Assembly (NCBI GenBank): GCA_035628505.1
Contig: DASPJR010000121.1
Span: forward strand, 1-57,601
From: DASPJR01 sp035628505
Lineage (GTDB): Bacteria > Planctomycetota > SZUA-567 > H5-PLA8
Length of the DNA stretch: 57,601 bases
Direction: 5' to 3'
Positions within the stretch are counted from its first letter, which is position 1. Each line of letters opens with the position of its first letter. The position numbers and the translations under genes were made by a program. The notes beneath the pieces were generated by a model that was not told the DNA's origin, made no database searches, and saw only the letters and a program-made list of their open reading frames with translations. Of this stretch, positions 9,140 to 18,208 are shown piece by piece.

Positions 9140-12139
9140 TTACTTTCGCGTCGATGCCGGTGTGGTCGGCGCCGTCCAGTCATCTTCGTCGACCTTGCGT
9201 GCCGGCTTTGCAGGCCGCTCGTTAGGGTCCTTAAAGATGGCGCTCTGTCGCGTAGAAGCATTGACCGGCTCATTCGGATCGCGGAACAAGGCGGTGTTGT
9301 CGCTCTTGCGCGCCCCGTCTCCGCGTGCGTCACTGCCCGGTGTCGGCGGAGTGGGCACGTCTTGATCGCGGATCGGGCCGGGCGGGTTGGTGAACTTGCC
9401 GTCGCTCTTGTTGCGCTTCTGCTTGCGCTGGCGCAGCAGATCGAAGGGATCGAAATTCCGCTCTTCAGGCGTGTCTTCTTCGCCGGTCAGTTCTCCCGAA
9501 GCCACGAGCAGGTCCTGCGACGGCACGATCAGATTTCTGTACGTCGCCGTCGGCCGCACCGAAGCGAAGACCGACTTTTCACCCAGATTCCGGTCGACGG
9601 AATAGGTCAGCGTGGCATCGAGCGGACCATAGCTGCGTGTTACCGAAACGCGCTCAACCTGACGGCCTTTGCGCGTCTGCAAAGACTTGCGTGCTTCGGA
9701 AACGCGCTCAAAGGCAACTGCCCAGCGCTCGCTGAGCTGGTATTCAAATTTCACATGGATCTGATCGGAGCCGACGATGCTGCGTGCGCTGTCGGCGAAA
9801 TGGAAGCGCTCTTCAAGTTTCAGGCGCCAGCGTGTTCCTGGATCGATTGTGATGCTGTAGGCGGCCCGTTCGGTGCGTAAATCCTGTGGCCTGACACCCA
9901 GGTGCCCGGCAACCTTGACGACATCCAGCACGCGCAGAAAGCCATCTACGCGTACGAGGTCCAGCGCGTCTCCGCCGAGCAGCCGTTCCTGATCGCGGTT
10001 GCGCGGGAGGAAATCCATCGCGACGTCGAAGCCGGCGAAGTTCACGGTTCGTGTGCCGCCTTCCTTTGTTGCGCGCTTGGTCTGGAACGTCTGTTCCACG
10101 GCGAACGTCATGCGGTCGACAGGCGTCAAATCGTCGATCTGGTCGAAGTCGAGGAGGTCCTCAGCAGACTCCCGCGTATCCCCCACAACGTTGTAGCTGA
10201 TGCGCGGTTCGATGATGTGCCGCAGCCCGCCCTGCAGGCCCAGCGCCTCGTTCTCGAATTCAGGGAAAGTGCCATAGATCCGGCTGGACAGGTCGAAGCC
10301 GTACGTCAGCGCGCCCTGTGAGGTCGTTTCACCCTGGCGCGAGTTGTCGTAAATCTGCTGCTGCGTTCCGATGTGTGGAACAAAATTCAAGGGACCCCAT
10401 TTGATCGGCCGCGAGAAGTCGACGATGGCATACGCACGATTGGCGTCGAAACTTTCCTGGTCATAGATGCTGCGTTCGAATTCGCGCTTTAGCCGCGCGC
10501 CCTGCAGCTCGGACCTCAGGTAAAACCCACCGGGCAGGGGCGTGGAGACCAGCGAATATGTCAGGGCGGGCTGATAATTTGTAAAGGTGCCGAAATTGGT
10601 CGGGCTGCGCGGCGCGCCTGCGTCGAAATCCTGCGTGCTGCCGCGGTACAGCAGTTCAACAGAGTAATTGTCGCCGGGCTTGCGCAGCGAAGCGAGCGCT
10701 TCGGGCTGATTCTGGTTCAGATAATCGCGGTAGAAGTATTCGTGCAGGAAATCGCGGTCGCTTTCGCGCTGGAACTTCAGGTCGAGCAGCAGATTGTCGA
10801 CGCCGGCCAGGCGCTTGAGCGGCTGGTGCTGCTGAAAGTCGATCATGCCACGGAAATCGTCGCGGCGGATGTCAAGATCGAACGATGGCGGGCCGGCATC
10901 CTCGAGGCGGCGGCGCCGCGTGAACAGGAGGTTTGCGTCGTACTGCTGGCGCGGAAAGCCATCGATCTTCGGCTGAATGCGGCGTTCGAGATCGCGGCGC
11001 GCGCGGCGGAGTGCATCGCTGCGCGAGGTCTGAATTTCATCGATGGCGTAGACGCGCAGATGTCCCTGGCCGCGTTCGAATTTTTTCTCGCCGCTTTCCA
11101 CCGGCCGCACACCGCTCTGCCAGTCGAGTTCGAAACCGGCGGCAGGACCGCGCTCCATGCGCTCGTCCAGGTCCAGGTACACGCGCGTGGGATCGAAAAT
11201 CTTGTTCTCGCCGCCTTCCAGATTGTATCCGAAACGGGTGAGCATGAACGGACCCCAGCGGTCGGAATTACCGAAGTGCGCGTCAAAGAAAGAACTGCGC
11301 TTCTCGATATCGTACTTCAGGGTAGGGAAGGGGAAGAGGCTGGTCCCGAGAATGTTAAGGCGCGCCCGCTTGACCACGACTTTCTGCGGCTTGAGTTCCT
11401 TCTTCCCCGGATTCTGCGGATCATCGACTTCGTACATATAGAAATCGAGGCTGCCGGCTTTGACTCCGTACATGGGATGGACCATGTCATCGCTCGTGAT
11501 GAAGGCGTCTTCGGCGCTGTAAAGCATGCGCCCCTGCTTGACGATCTTCTGCGCCTTGAAGACGAGATTGGTTCGTGCCTGCGGATCTTCAGCGGGCATC
11601 AGGTACACGCCATAGGGATCCTTACTGCGGTTGAGCAGTGTTGAACGGTTTTCGGCGCGGTCCGGATCTTCGTCCTTCGCTTCCTTGCCGCCAAGCCCTT
11701 TCAAAGCCGTTGGAGGGGCTGAAACACGCACCACCGCGTCAATCAGATAGCCCGTATCGTTGTTCACATCGACGTACGCCGCCTGTGCGGCCATTTCAGA
11801 TTCGCCCGCGCGCAGGCGGATGTTGCCTTCGGCGTACATCTCGCGGCTTTCACGGAAGAAGACAATATTGTCGGCTTCGAGCTTGTTGCCGCGATAGCGG
11901 ACCCAAGCCGAGCCTGCCAGAATCACGGCGTTTCGCGCTTCATCGAAGGACTGTTTTGACGCCGACCAGTCAACTTCCGGAAGAGCCTGCTCTTTCGTTG
12001 CGGGTGGGAGATCGGTTACCAGCGGCTTGGGCGACTTGTCTTCGCCGGCGTAGGAAACCGCGCACGCAAGAACAAGCACAATGAAGCTTATCGCTCTGCC
12101 CAAAGCTGACTGGTGCACAAGCGCAGATGTTTTAACCAT
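9140..12139 (-). CDS. lptD: LPS-assembly protein LptD-like (OstA) outer-membrane protein
   Basis: 999 aa from ATG 12139, the start that gives a signal peptide (MVKTSALVHQ...CAVSYA); the frame is open 16 codons upstream. Residues about 60-150 form an OstA/LptA-like jellyroll (LEADNIVFFRESREMYAEGNI, AQAAYVDVNNDTG). The rest is beta-strand-rich with aromatic/Gly alternation, including the LptD-style RHIIEPRISYNVVGDTR near the middle. LptD is the outer-membrane barrel through which LPS reaches the surface. Unlike typical LptD, the barrel is followed by about 100 residues of charged, Pro-rich low complexity with two near-repeats (FRDPNEP, FKDPNER). Sequence identity to model LptD must be low, so the exact role is less certain than the fold. 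Confidence 0.78.
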   Translation of the reverse strand: MVKTSALVHQSALGRAISFIVLVLACAVSYAGEDKSPKPLVTDLPPATKEQALPEVDWSASKQSFDEARNAVILAGSAWVRYRGNKLEADNIVFFRESREMYAEGNIRLRAGESEMAAQAAYVDVNNDTGYLIDAVVRVSAPPTALKGLGGKEAKDEDPDRAENRSTLLNRSKDPYGVYLMPAEDPQARTNLVFKAQKIVKQGRMLYSAEDAFITSDDMVHPMYGVKAGSLDFYMYEVDDPQNPGKKELKPQKVVVKRARLNILGTSLFPFPTLKYDIEKRSSFFDAHFGNSDRWGPFMLTRFGYNLEGGENKIFDPTRVYLDLDERMERGPAAGFELDWQSGVRPVESGEKKFERGQGHLRVYAIDEIQTSRSDALRRARRDLERRIQPKIDGFPRQQYDANLLFTRRRRLEDAGPPSFDLDIRRDDFRGMIDFQQHQPLKRLAGVDNLLLDLKFQRESDRDFLHEYFYRDYLNQNQPEALASLRKPGDNYSVELLYRGSTQDFDAGAPRSPTNFGTFTNYQPALTYSLVSTPLPGGFYLRSELQGARLKREFERSIYDQESFDANRAYAIVDFSRPIKWGPLNFVPHIGTQQQIYDNSRQGETTSQGALTYGFDLSSRIYGTFPEFENEALGLQGGLRHIIEPRISYNVVGDTRESAEDLLDFDQIDDLTPVDRMTFAVEQTFQTKRATKEGGTRTVNFAGFDVAMDFLPRNRDQERLLGGDALDLVRVDGFLRVLDVVKVAGHLGVRPQDLRTERAAYSITIDPGTRWRLKLEERFHFADSARSIVGSDQIHVKFEYQLSERWAVAFERVSEARKSLQTRKGRQVERVSVTRSYGPLDATLTYSVDRNLGEKSVFASVRPTATYRNLIVPSQDLLVASGELTGEEDTPEERNFDPFDLLRQRKQKRNKSDGKFTNPPGPIRDQDVPTPPTPGSDARGDGARKSDNTALFRDPNEPVNASTRQSAIFKDPNERPAKPARKVDEDDWTAPTTPASTRK

Positions 12140-12330
12140 GAAGCGATCTATTTTAGGTATCCCCCGTACGATTGCAAGTAGCTGCACAGCAGAACCCGCT
12201 TTTTCGGATTCCGTTAAGCAGAGTCATCGTAAGTGTCGTCCAGAATGAGACGGTTCTGAAGGCTTGCGCTTGTAAAAATTGAATGATCCTGCAGAACGCA
12301 CGGCAACAAACACTGAATAAGGAGCAAGCA

Positions 12331-12723
12331 ATGAACGTTTCGTATGACCTTTTGCTGGTCATGCTTGGAGGTGCAATCGGTAGCGGCGCTCGCTATTCAG
12401 TTGCTATTCTCTTTGAACGCTGGCTGGCGGCCACGCACATCGGTATGGCGACGCTGACCGTGAACATTGTCGGCTGCTTTTTTATTACGCTGATTGCCGA
12501 GCTGGCTGCGGCCGGCAGCGTCGGAACGCAGACCCGGTTGTTTCTAAATGTCGGAATATTGGGTGGTCTGACGACGTACAGTTCTTTCAATCATTTGCTG
12601 GTCGAACAGCTTAAAGAAGATAAGGTCGGGCCAGCTTTCCTGAATCTCGCGCTGACACTGGTTCTTTGTCTCGCGTCCGGCTTTGCGGGACTGGCGGTGG
12701 CACGTGGTGTTGCATCAAAATAA
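12331..12723 (+). CDS. crcB: Fluoride ion channel CrcB/Fluc
   Basis: 130 aa, a standard length for the small four-helix dual-topology fluoride exporter. Visible motifs are GGAIGSGARY (residues 11-20), TLTVNIVGCFFITL, and GGLTTYSSFNHLLVEQL, the Fluc region that lines the pore (usually TTFSTF). The open frame extends 16 codons upstream, but ATG 12331 is preceded by AAGGAGC at a good distance and fits the family N-terminus. It stands alone between two (-) genes and ends directly in a strong terminator. I looked for a fluoride riboswitch in the 140-base leader and did not find its conserved core. Confidence 0.93.
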   Translation: MNVSYDLLLVMLGGAIGSGARYSVAILFERWLAATHIGMATLTVNIVGCFFITLIAELAAAGSVGTQTRLFLNVGILGGLTTYSSFNHLLVEQLKEDKVGPAFLNLALTLVLCLASGFAGLAVARGVASK

Positions 12724-12749
12724 AAAGCCCCGCACAGGCGGGGCTTTTT
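12722..12749. terminator. Rho-independent terminator (bidirectional)
   Basis: A perfect 7-bp stem GCCCCGC / GCGGGGC with a 4-base ACAG loop is flanked by AAAAA on the left and TTTTT on the right. It begins at the crcB stop codon and serves both crcB (+) and the convergent gene ending at 12768 (-). Confidence 0.95.
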
Positions 12750-12767
12750 GTTGAACTTTTCTGGTGA

Positions 12768-14567
12768 TTATTGGGCGGCGGGCGCCTTGTCGAGTTCTTC
12801 CCAGGCCTTCAGCCATTCTTCCTGAACGACTCCCGGCTGGCGGTATGAGCGGCTGACGCGGTACTTGCCCGTGGACAGGCCGCTGGTGCAATCGAAATAC
12901 GCTGTGACCGTCTTCTTGGCTTTGGCTGCGTCCAGTGCTCCAGTGATGCCCTTCGTAACCTGCTCCTGCACCGACTTGAATTCATCTGCGGTCAGGGCGC
13001 GGCGCGGATCGTACATGAAACCCGGATTCTTCTGGATGAGGTCCTCCTTGCCGCCGGCAACCTTCTTCACGAGCTCTTCCCACTGCTGCTTGGAGGCGGC
13101 CTTCTTGTCCATCTTCTCTGTGAGCAGTGATTCGACCTGCAGGCGCACGTCGTCCCAATCTACATCGGCCGAGTCGAACACAGCCCACAGCTCGTCGAGA
13201 CCGCGGCCGGCTTCTACGGCAACCGTGCGTCGCTGAGCCTGCGTCTTGCTTCCTTCGGTCGCGGTTTTGTTCAGTTCGTAGCGATCCTTCGGAGATTCCT
13301 TGCCGAGCGCCTTCAGCAGTTGCGCCTTGTAAATCGTGGAGCGGCCGTCATCGACGATTTTCACCTCGACCGGCACCTTCGTGCCGCCGACGTCCACTTC
13401 AATCGGACAGCTGAACGCAACCGAGTTGATCGCGAAGCTCTGGCTGCTGCGCGTGGAGTTCTTCACAAGGAAGGGGAACGCCCACGCGACTTTGTCGGCG
13501 CCGGCAGGCGTCTTCAGCGTCTGAACCTTGATCTGCGGATCCTTTGCATCCCCCGGCAGCGGAACGCTGATGTCCTGATCCCACATCCAGAGGTATTCCC
13601 AGCGGCGATCTTTCAACTTGAGTTCCGAGCGCTGCACGTGGAATTCGTCGTCGAGGCGCTCGTACGTGAGCACCAGCACGCGGCGCAGCTTTTCATCGTA
13701 GCGGTGCGCATTGCTGAGGCCGTGGACGATGATCTTCAGTTCGGTGAATTCGTCGGAGAAGTTGGACCAGAGCGCAGCGCCCCAGCGGGTCTGACCGGGC
13801 TCGAAGGTGCTCATCGGCGTCAGTGTCGTGCCGCCTTTGACCGGATCGAGCGTGTAGTTGGCCAGGTGAGAAATGGACTCGAGCGGCGCGATATTCTGTT
13901 CGCGCATGGACTTGTCACGCAGGTCTTCAGAGTACACCAGCGGCCGGTTGAGTGAGTTGGCGATCGCGCGTTCCGGAGCGAAGCCAGTCACTGAATGGTT
14001 GAACACGCCCTTGTTGGTCACGGCGACAAACTGCGGAGCGATGCGGCGCTTCTTCGGGGTCGAGTTAATCACCGTGAAGCTGAAGCCAAACCACTTCTTG
14101 GCGCTGCCCTGCGCTCCCTGTGTCACGATGTACTGCGGCGGATCGAAATTGAAATCGGTAAGATTGATTGACCAGCGGTCGTGATCGACGATCTGGAAAT
14201 CGTCGGGATTGACTTCGTACGGATCGCGCACCGGCTGTTTCAGTCCGAGTGCGCCTTCCATTGTTCCGGGCTCGGTGACCGTCTTGGTCTCTTCATCGAT
14301 CGTCACGGTAGCCGAACCCAGCTGCGACACTTTCTCGCGCTGATCCTTGAGCTCGCCGAGAGTCTTGTTGAAATCGTCGAAGAGTTTGCGGCGCTTCTCC
14401 ATGACCTCCTGGCGCGCCTGGAGTTTCTTTTTAAGGTACTGCTCTTCTTCAGGGTCAGCGCCGACCGGCAGATCTTTGATTTCAATCAGCTGGACTTCGC
14501 CCGCTTTAGCAAGGGGGCTGAACAGAATTGAACCAGCAACCAGCGCTGACAGATGCCACAGTCGCAT
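12768..14567 (-). CDS. Secreted hypothetical protein (599 aa)
   Basis: I do not recognise the family. ATG 14567 has an AGAGGA site 8 bases upstream and gives a signal peptide (MRLWHLSALVAGSILFSPLAKA); 11 extra in-frame codons upstream are unlikely to be used. A charged, probably coiled-coil segment follows (residues about 30-80, EEEQYLKKKLQARQEVMEKRRKL region cut short here). The remainder is beta-rich, with repeated 'F.V.NST...' strands (FSFTVINSTPKKRR, FPFLVKNSTRSSQS) that look like Ig-like or DUF-type beta-sandwiches. The Lys/Gln-rich C-terminus ends LDKAPAAQ. It converges on crcB across the shared terminator. Probably exported to the periplasm; function unknown. Confidence 0.75.
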   Translation of the reverse strand: MRLWHLSALVAGSILFSPLAKAGEVQLIEIKDLPVGADPEEEQYLKKKLQARQEVMEKRRKLFDDFNKTLGELKDQREKVSQLGSATVTIDEETKTVTEPGTMEGALGLKQPVRDPYEVNPDDFQIVDHDRWSINLTDFNFDPPQYIVTQGAQGSAKKWFGFSFTVINSTPKKRRIAPQFVAVTNKGVFNHSVTGFAPERAIANSLNRPLVYSEDLRDKSMREQNIAPLESISHLANYTLDPVKGGTTLTPMSTFEPGQTRWGAALWSNFSDEFTELKIIVHGLSNAHRYDEKLRRVLVLTYERLDDEFHVQRSELKLKDRRWEYLWMWDQDISVPLPGDAKDPQIKVQTLKTPAGADKVAWAFPFLVKNSTRSSQSFAINSVAFSCPIEVDVGGTKVPVEVKIVDDGRSTIYKAQLLKALGKESPKDRYELNKTATEGSKTQAQRRTVAVEAGRGLDELWAVFDSADVDWDDVRLQVESLLTEKMDKKAASKQQWEELVKKVAGGKEDLIQKNPGFMYDPRRALTADEFKSVQEQVTKGITGALDAAKAKKTVTAYFDCTSGLSTGKYRVSRSYRQPGVVQEEWLKAWEELDKAPAAQ

Positions 14568-14829
14568 GTAGTGTCCTCTCCATGCATTTAGAACGCACAT
14601 GGGCTGCGCTTGAATAAACTCAAGCTGATTTCAGCCCGCGTAAATGCAGACCCGTTAAGGTGCAAACCGCCGTATTCCTAGTAACTTAAAGAATCTAGCC
14701 TGTTTTCTTAACTGTCAATCCCTTTTTGACCTTTCACCCACCTAACATTCGCTTAGTGTCAAATCTTAACCCAACCATCATTGAACACGTGCACCGGCGT
14801 GGGAGAATGTCAATCAAGGGAGTGACTGC
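14568..14829. other. Divergent intergenic region with leader of the kinase gene
   Basis: About 260 bases of AT-richer sequence lie between the divergent genes starting at 14567 (-) and 14862 (+). Several TTGAC-like hexamers occur (for example TTGAAC at 14781, and inverse TGTCAA at 14713 and 14758), but no convincing -10 partner could be fixed by eye. No RNA gene is seen. Confidence 0.4.
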
Positions 14830-14865
14830 ATGAGACCGCTGCTTCCTATAAGGAAAAAAGCATGA
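14830..14865 (+). CDS. Possible 11-codon leader peptide (uORF) coupled to the kinase gene
   Basis: ATG at 14830 is preceded by AGGGAG with 8-base spacing and encodes MRPLLPIRKKA. Its TGA stop overlaps the ATG of the next gene in an ATGA arrangement (14862-14865). The next gene's own AAGGA site (14850-14854) lies within this mini-ORF. This could couple or attenuate translation of the kinase gene. It is short enough to arise by chance, so confidence is low. Confidence 0.3.
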   Translation: MRPLLPIRKKA

Positions 14866-16466
14866 ACCTGCCGCGTCAGGCGCCATTGCCACTTGAGCCG
14901 GCCGCTTTCGGACTGCCGTCGTACGCTGCTCCCGTTACGCTTCTGCAGACTCATATTGGCTGGGTCTACCTTGCCGGCGAGTTCGCGTTTAAGCTGAAAA
15001 AACACGTTCGCTTCGACTTTCTGGATTTTACGACTCTCGAAAAACGCCGCTGGGCCTGTGAACGCGAAGTGGTACTGAACCGCCGGTTGTGTCCGGATTT
15101 ATACCTCGGCCTGCGACCTGTTATTCGGGACGCCGACGGCACTGTCCGGCTGGCTGAAAAAGAGTGTCCCGGCGATCAGATCATCGACTGGGCTGTCTGG
15201 ATGAGGCGACTGCCGGCCGGGCGCATGCTCGATGAACTGCTGATTCGCGATCAGGTTTCCGCCACTGACATGCGCCGAATCGCCGAAACGCTCGCCTCCT
15301 TTTATAAACAGCAGAGGCAGCAGAGTCCGGCGGGCGAGCCGAAAGACTATATTCGCACGCTGACATATAACATCAACGAGAACGTCCGCGAAGGGGCGGC
15401 GCTCAGCCACGATGTTCTGGCCGAGGGTGCGCTGAAGTTTATTGATTCAAGAGCCCGCTATTTTCTCGCCAATTACGCCAGTGTTCTGGAACAGCGGGTG
15501 CGCGACGGCTTCATCGTTGATGGCCACGGCGATCTGCGCGCTGAAAACATTTTTCTGCCGGAAAACGGGCCCGTACTTCCCTTCGATTGCATCGAATTCA
15601 ACGACCGTTTTCGCATCTGTGATTGCGCACAGGATATCGCCTTCCTGGCCATGGATGTCGATTCGCGCGGCCGGGAGGACCTCAGCCGGGAATTGCTGGC
15701 GACATACAAGGCCGCTTGCGATCCGCAGCTGCCGGAGCGCCTGCTGAATTTTTATCTCGGCTATCGCGCCTTCGTGAAGGCCAAAGTGGCGGCCTGGGTT
15801 TCGCAGGATTCGAATGTTCCGCACGAACAGCGCGAGCGCTCCGAAACACAGGCGCGCGTGCTTTTTGATCTGGCTGTTCGTTACGCGCTTCGCGGCGAAG
15901 ACGTGCTCTTCGTTTTCTGCGGACCCTCAGGCAGTGGAAAGAGCACGCTTGCGTCGCACCTGGCTTCGCGATTAAAGGTTCCGCACCTGGCGACGGATAT
16001 TCTGCGCGACGAACTGGTTCCGCGCGGCCAGCCGCGAGAACGCCGCTATGCGGGAATCGTTTCCAAACGCGTTTACGAACTGCTCTGTGCACGCGCTGGA
16101 GCGCAACTTGACACGAAGCAAAGCGTGGTTCTCGACGGTACGTTCTCCACGCGCGCCCTGCGCAAAGCAGCCGCCGGCGAAGCGCGCAAGCGCGGGCGGC
16201 GCAGCATCCTGATCTATGCCCAAGCAACGCCGGAGATAATCGAGAAGCATTTGAACGAAAGAGCCACAGACTGCATTTTTCATGGCTCCGAAGCCGATGC
16301 CGAAATCGCTCGCAATCAGCAGCAATCTTTCGAGCGCCCCTTTGAAACCGAGCTCGTGGCAAATGGCGGCGCTTTCACGGCGATCTGCAGAATTCCCACG
16401 AATGTTTCGCGCGAGCAGAGCCGGGCGGCAATGTGGAACGACGTGCTCGCTGCGCTCTCTGTTTAG
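14862..16466 (+). CDS. Fusion of aminoglycoside-phosphotransferase-like kinase and P-loop (gluconate-kinase-like) ATPase
   Basis: 534 aa. Residues 1-340 are an APH/ChoK-type kinase with the Brenner motif H222-GD224-LRAENIF and the downstream DFD-equivalent ECDCAQDIAF-like region (FRICDCAQDIAFLAMD). Residues about 345-534 are a small P-loop kinase with Walker A GPSGSGKST (Lys360), similar to predicted COG0645 kinases. This two-domain arrangement is a known family of uncharacterised proteins, often found in proteobacteria and environmental genomes; the substrate is unknown. ATG 14862 has AAGGA seven bases upstream and overlaps a possible leader peptide. Its TAG stop overlaps the stop of the convergent membrane-protein gene (TTAG, 16463-16466). 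Confidence 0.88.
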   Translation: MNLPRQAPLPLEPAAFGLPSYAAPVTLLQTHIGWVYLAGEFAFKLKKHVRFDFLDFTTLEKRRWACEREVVLNRRLCPDLYLGLRPVIRDADGTVRLAEKECPGDQIIDWAVWMRRLPAGRMLDELLIRDQVSATDMRRIAETLASFYKQQRQQSPAGEPKDYIRTLTYNINENVREGAALSHDVLAEGALKFIDSRARYFLANYASVLEQRVRDGFIVDGHGDLRAENIFLPENGPVLPFDCIEFNDRFRICDCAQDIAFLAMDVDSRGREDLSRELLATYKAACDPQLPERLLNFYLGYRAFVKAKVAAWVSQDSNVPHEQRERSETQARVLFDLAVRYALRGEDVLFVFCGPSGSGKSTLASHLASRLKVPHLATDILRDELVPRGQPRERRYAGIVSKRVYELLCARAGAQLDTKQSVVLDGTFSTRALRKAAAGEARKRGRRSILIYAQATPEIIEKHLNERATDCIFHGSEADAEIARNQQQSFERPFETELVANGGAFTAICRIPTNVSREQSRAAMWNDVLAALSV

Positions 16467-17344
16467 GCTTCGGCGTTGGCAGGCTCAGTGGGCTCGTCGG
16501 TTTTTGGCGCGGGAACTTTCTGTTCGAGCGTCAACGAAAGCGGCACAGGTATGGCTATGTTTTCGATCACCGGCGCGCTGTCGTAGCTGTCGGAGGTCTC
16601 GCGCACGCGATAAAGGGTCAGGTATGCCCGGTCGTTGCACTTTTTGCAGCGATAAAGAGCAACGTCAAGGAATTGCGTATCTTCCGGATTCTTTGCGGAA
16701 AGGGATTCTATCCGGCTGTAATCGCCTTCTTCAAGACTTGTCTTGAGCGCGTCGTAATCGGTTTGCTCCAGCTTTGGCAGATCGTCCTTGCGATCCATCT
16801 GGGCATTGCAAGTCAGACAGAGCATCTGTGGAGTGAGGTTGACACAATTGCCCGCGAGGAAAAAAATCAGCACGGCTTCGCCCAGCCAGATTCCGTGATG
16901 CATCGCTGGTGGCACTGGACTGCTGGGCCGACCGAAAAAATAGCCCCGATGCGCCAGATAATCTTCGACATCCAAGAGGTCGATCGGATTCAACGAGAAG
17001 TAATTGAAATTGAAGTAAAGAAAGAAGACCCAGATGGCGTAAAGCATGAACATGGCCATTGCGATCGCCATCAGCTTTGCCGCACCCGGCCGCAGGAAGT
17101 TGCCGCACTCGCACGCATTCTTCGTGAGCAGTCCCACGCCGGCCCCGACCAATGGCGCGGCGAAAATAGTCAGATAAGTAATACTTGGAATGCCGATCCA
17201 GCGAAGCGGGTTGTAGCGCGTGACCAGGAGCACATAGGCCAGCGCCATGAGCAGCGACAATCCAGCGGCGACGATCAGGTTGATAACAAGATCGCGGACG
17301 AGAACGCGCGTGGGACGCTGATAATAGAGCGTGACCGTGCTCAT
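16463..17344 (-). CDS. Multi-pass membrane protein with CxxC pairs, unknown function
   Basis: 293 aa, not recognised. Four or so hydrophobic helices are visible (DLVINLIVAAGLSLLMALAYVLL; ITYLTIFAAPLVGAGVGLL; LMAIAMAMFMLYAIWVFF; LGEAVLIFFLAGNCVNL). A soluble C-terminal tail contains CLTC and CKKC pairs plus an earlier CECG, which suggests a small zinc ribbon. The tail ends in a Pro/Glu-rich stretch. It is divergent from the gene at 17431 and tail-to-tail with the kinase fusion, with a 4-base overlap of stop codons. Long TMs and cysteine pairs argue that it is a real gene. Confidence 0.75.
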   Translation of the reverse strand: MSTVTLYYQRPTRVLVRDLVINLIVAAGLSLLMALAYVLLVTRYNPLRWIGIPSITYLTIFAAPLVGAGVGLLTKNACECGNFLRPGAAKLMAIAMAMFMLYAIWVFFLYFNFNYFSLNPIDLLDVEDYLAHRGYFFGRPSSPVPPAMHHGIWLGEAVLIFFLAGNCVNLTPQMLCLTCNAQMDRKDDLPKLEQTDYDALKTSLEEGDYSRIESLSAKNPEDTQFLDVALYRCKKCNDRAYLTLYRVRETSDSYDSAPVIENIAIPVPLSLTLEQKVPAPKTDEPTEPANAEA

Positions 17345-17430
17345 GCATTTTTCTCCACCGGAGATAGGGTATAGAATAGAATTATCACACTAGCATACGG
17401 CGCAGGTCTGGCAACGGATAAGCATCTATT

Positions 17431-18105
17431 ATGAACGAGGCTGCGCAGGGCGAACGGCCGCTTGAATCCTGGCAGTGCATCCTTTCGCTCCCCGCGGACA
17501 ACGGCCTGCTTGCGATGGTTGTGGACATCTCGCGCGAGGCGGCTGCATCCAGGCTGCAGATTTCCTCTCATCATTTCGACGACGCCCCATCGTACGATCT
17601 GTCGCTGAGCCTGCTCGAGGATCGACTCAAACGTGCGCCCGAATCCAGGAATGCGTTCGAAGGCGGCTGTGAGCAAGCCAGCTGGTCCGTGACGTCTGCA
17701 GAGGCTGCGGATCTGGTTTCGGCGTCACGCTGCATTCGCCATTCGCTCTTCGCTCAAACGCCTGAAGACATGAAGGCTGCACTGAGCGCGCGTCCACCGA
17801 ACGCCGTTCAGGAAACGGTTCAGATTCTTTATCCCTCTCATTGCATTGCCTTGCGAGCTTCGTTCGCGAACGACATGTACTTCAGCTGGCTGCTCACCTT
17901 CGATGAGAATGATGCTGCATGCCGCGCGTGGTATAGCTCCATTGTGGGCGATGAGAGACGTCCCGCGCCGCCACTGCATCCGCGCGAGAAGCCGGCCGAC
18001 AGCGCCTGCCATGATGCGGAAATTTACCGCGCTCTGCTGGAAGCGTCGCTGCGATGCGCTGAGCAAAAGCCTGTTGAGTTTTCAATTACCTGGGATCTGT
18101 GCTGA
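17431..18105 (+). CDS. Hypothetical protein (224 aa)
   Basis: Not recognised. A soluble, mixed alpha/beta protein without signal peptide or membrane segments. It has acidic and aromatic stretches such as YFSWLLTFDENDAACRAWY, and several cysteines (WQCILSL, SRCIRHS, SHCIALR). Codon use matches the neighbours and no large competing ORF covers it on the other strand. It starts 86 bases from the divergent membrane-protein gene, and 103 bases separate it from the peptidase gene downstream on the same strand. Function unknown. Confidence 0.6.
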   Translation: MNEAAQGERPLESWQCILSLPADNGLLAMVVDISREAAASRLQISSHHFDDAPSYDLSLSLLEDRLKRAPESRNAFEGGCEQASWSVTSAEAADLVSASRCIRHSLFAQTPEDMKAALSARPPNAVQETVQILYPSHCIALRASFANDMYFSWLLTFDENDAACRAWYSSIVGDERRPAPPLHPREKPADSACHDAEIYRALLEASLRCAEQKPVEFSITWDLC

Positions 18106-18208
18106 AAAAAATTCGAGCCTCACCGAATCTTTCCCGATCAAAGCCTGCGTTTCTGTCGCGTTCCGGCCGATAAAACCATCAGGACCTTTCGTCTGATGAG
18201 GATCGTTT

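Noticed and set aside
10742..11644. 300-codon open frame on the plus strand
   Set aside because: Antisense to the LptD-like gene, with no signal peptide, motif or ribosome site of its own.
12188..12330. Possible fluoride riboswitch upstream of crcB
   Set aside because: The conserved core (GGNGAUGG...UUCGCC, later CUGAUGGCUUCU-type segment) is not present in the leader on the plus strand.
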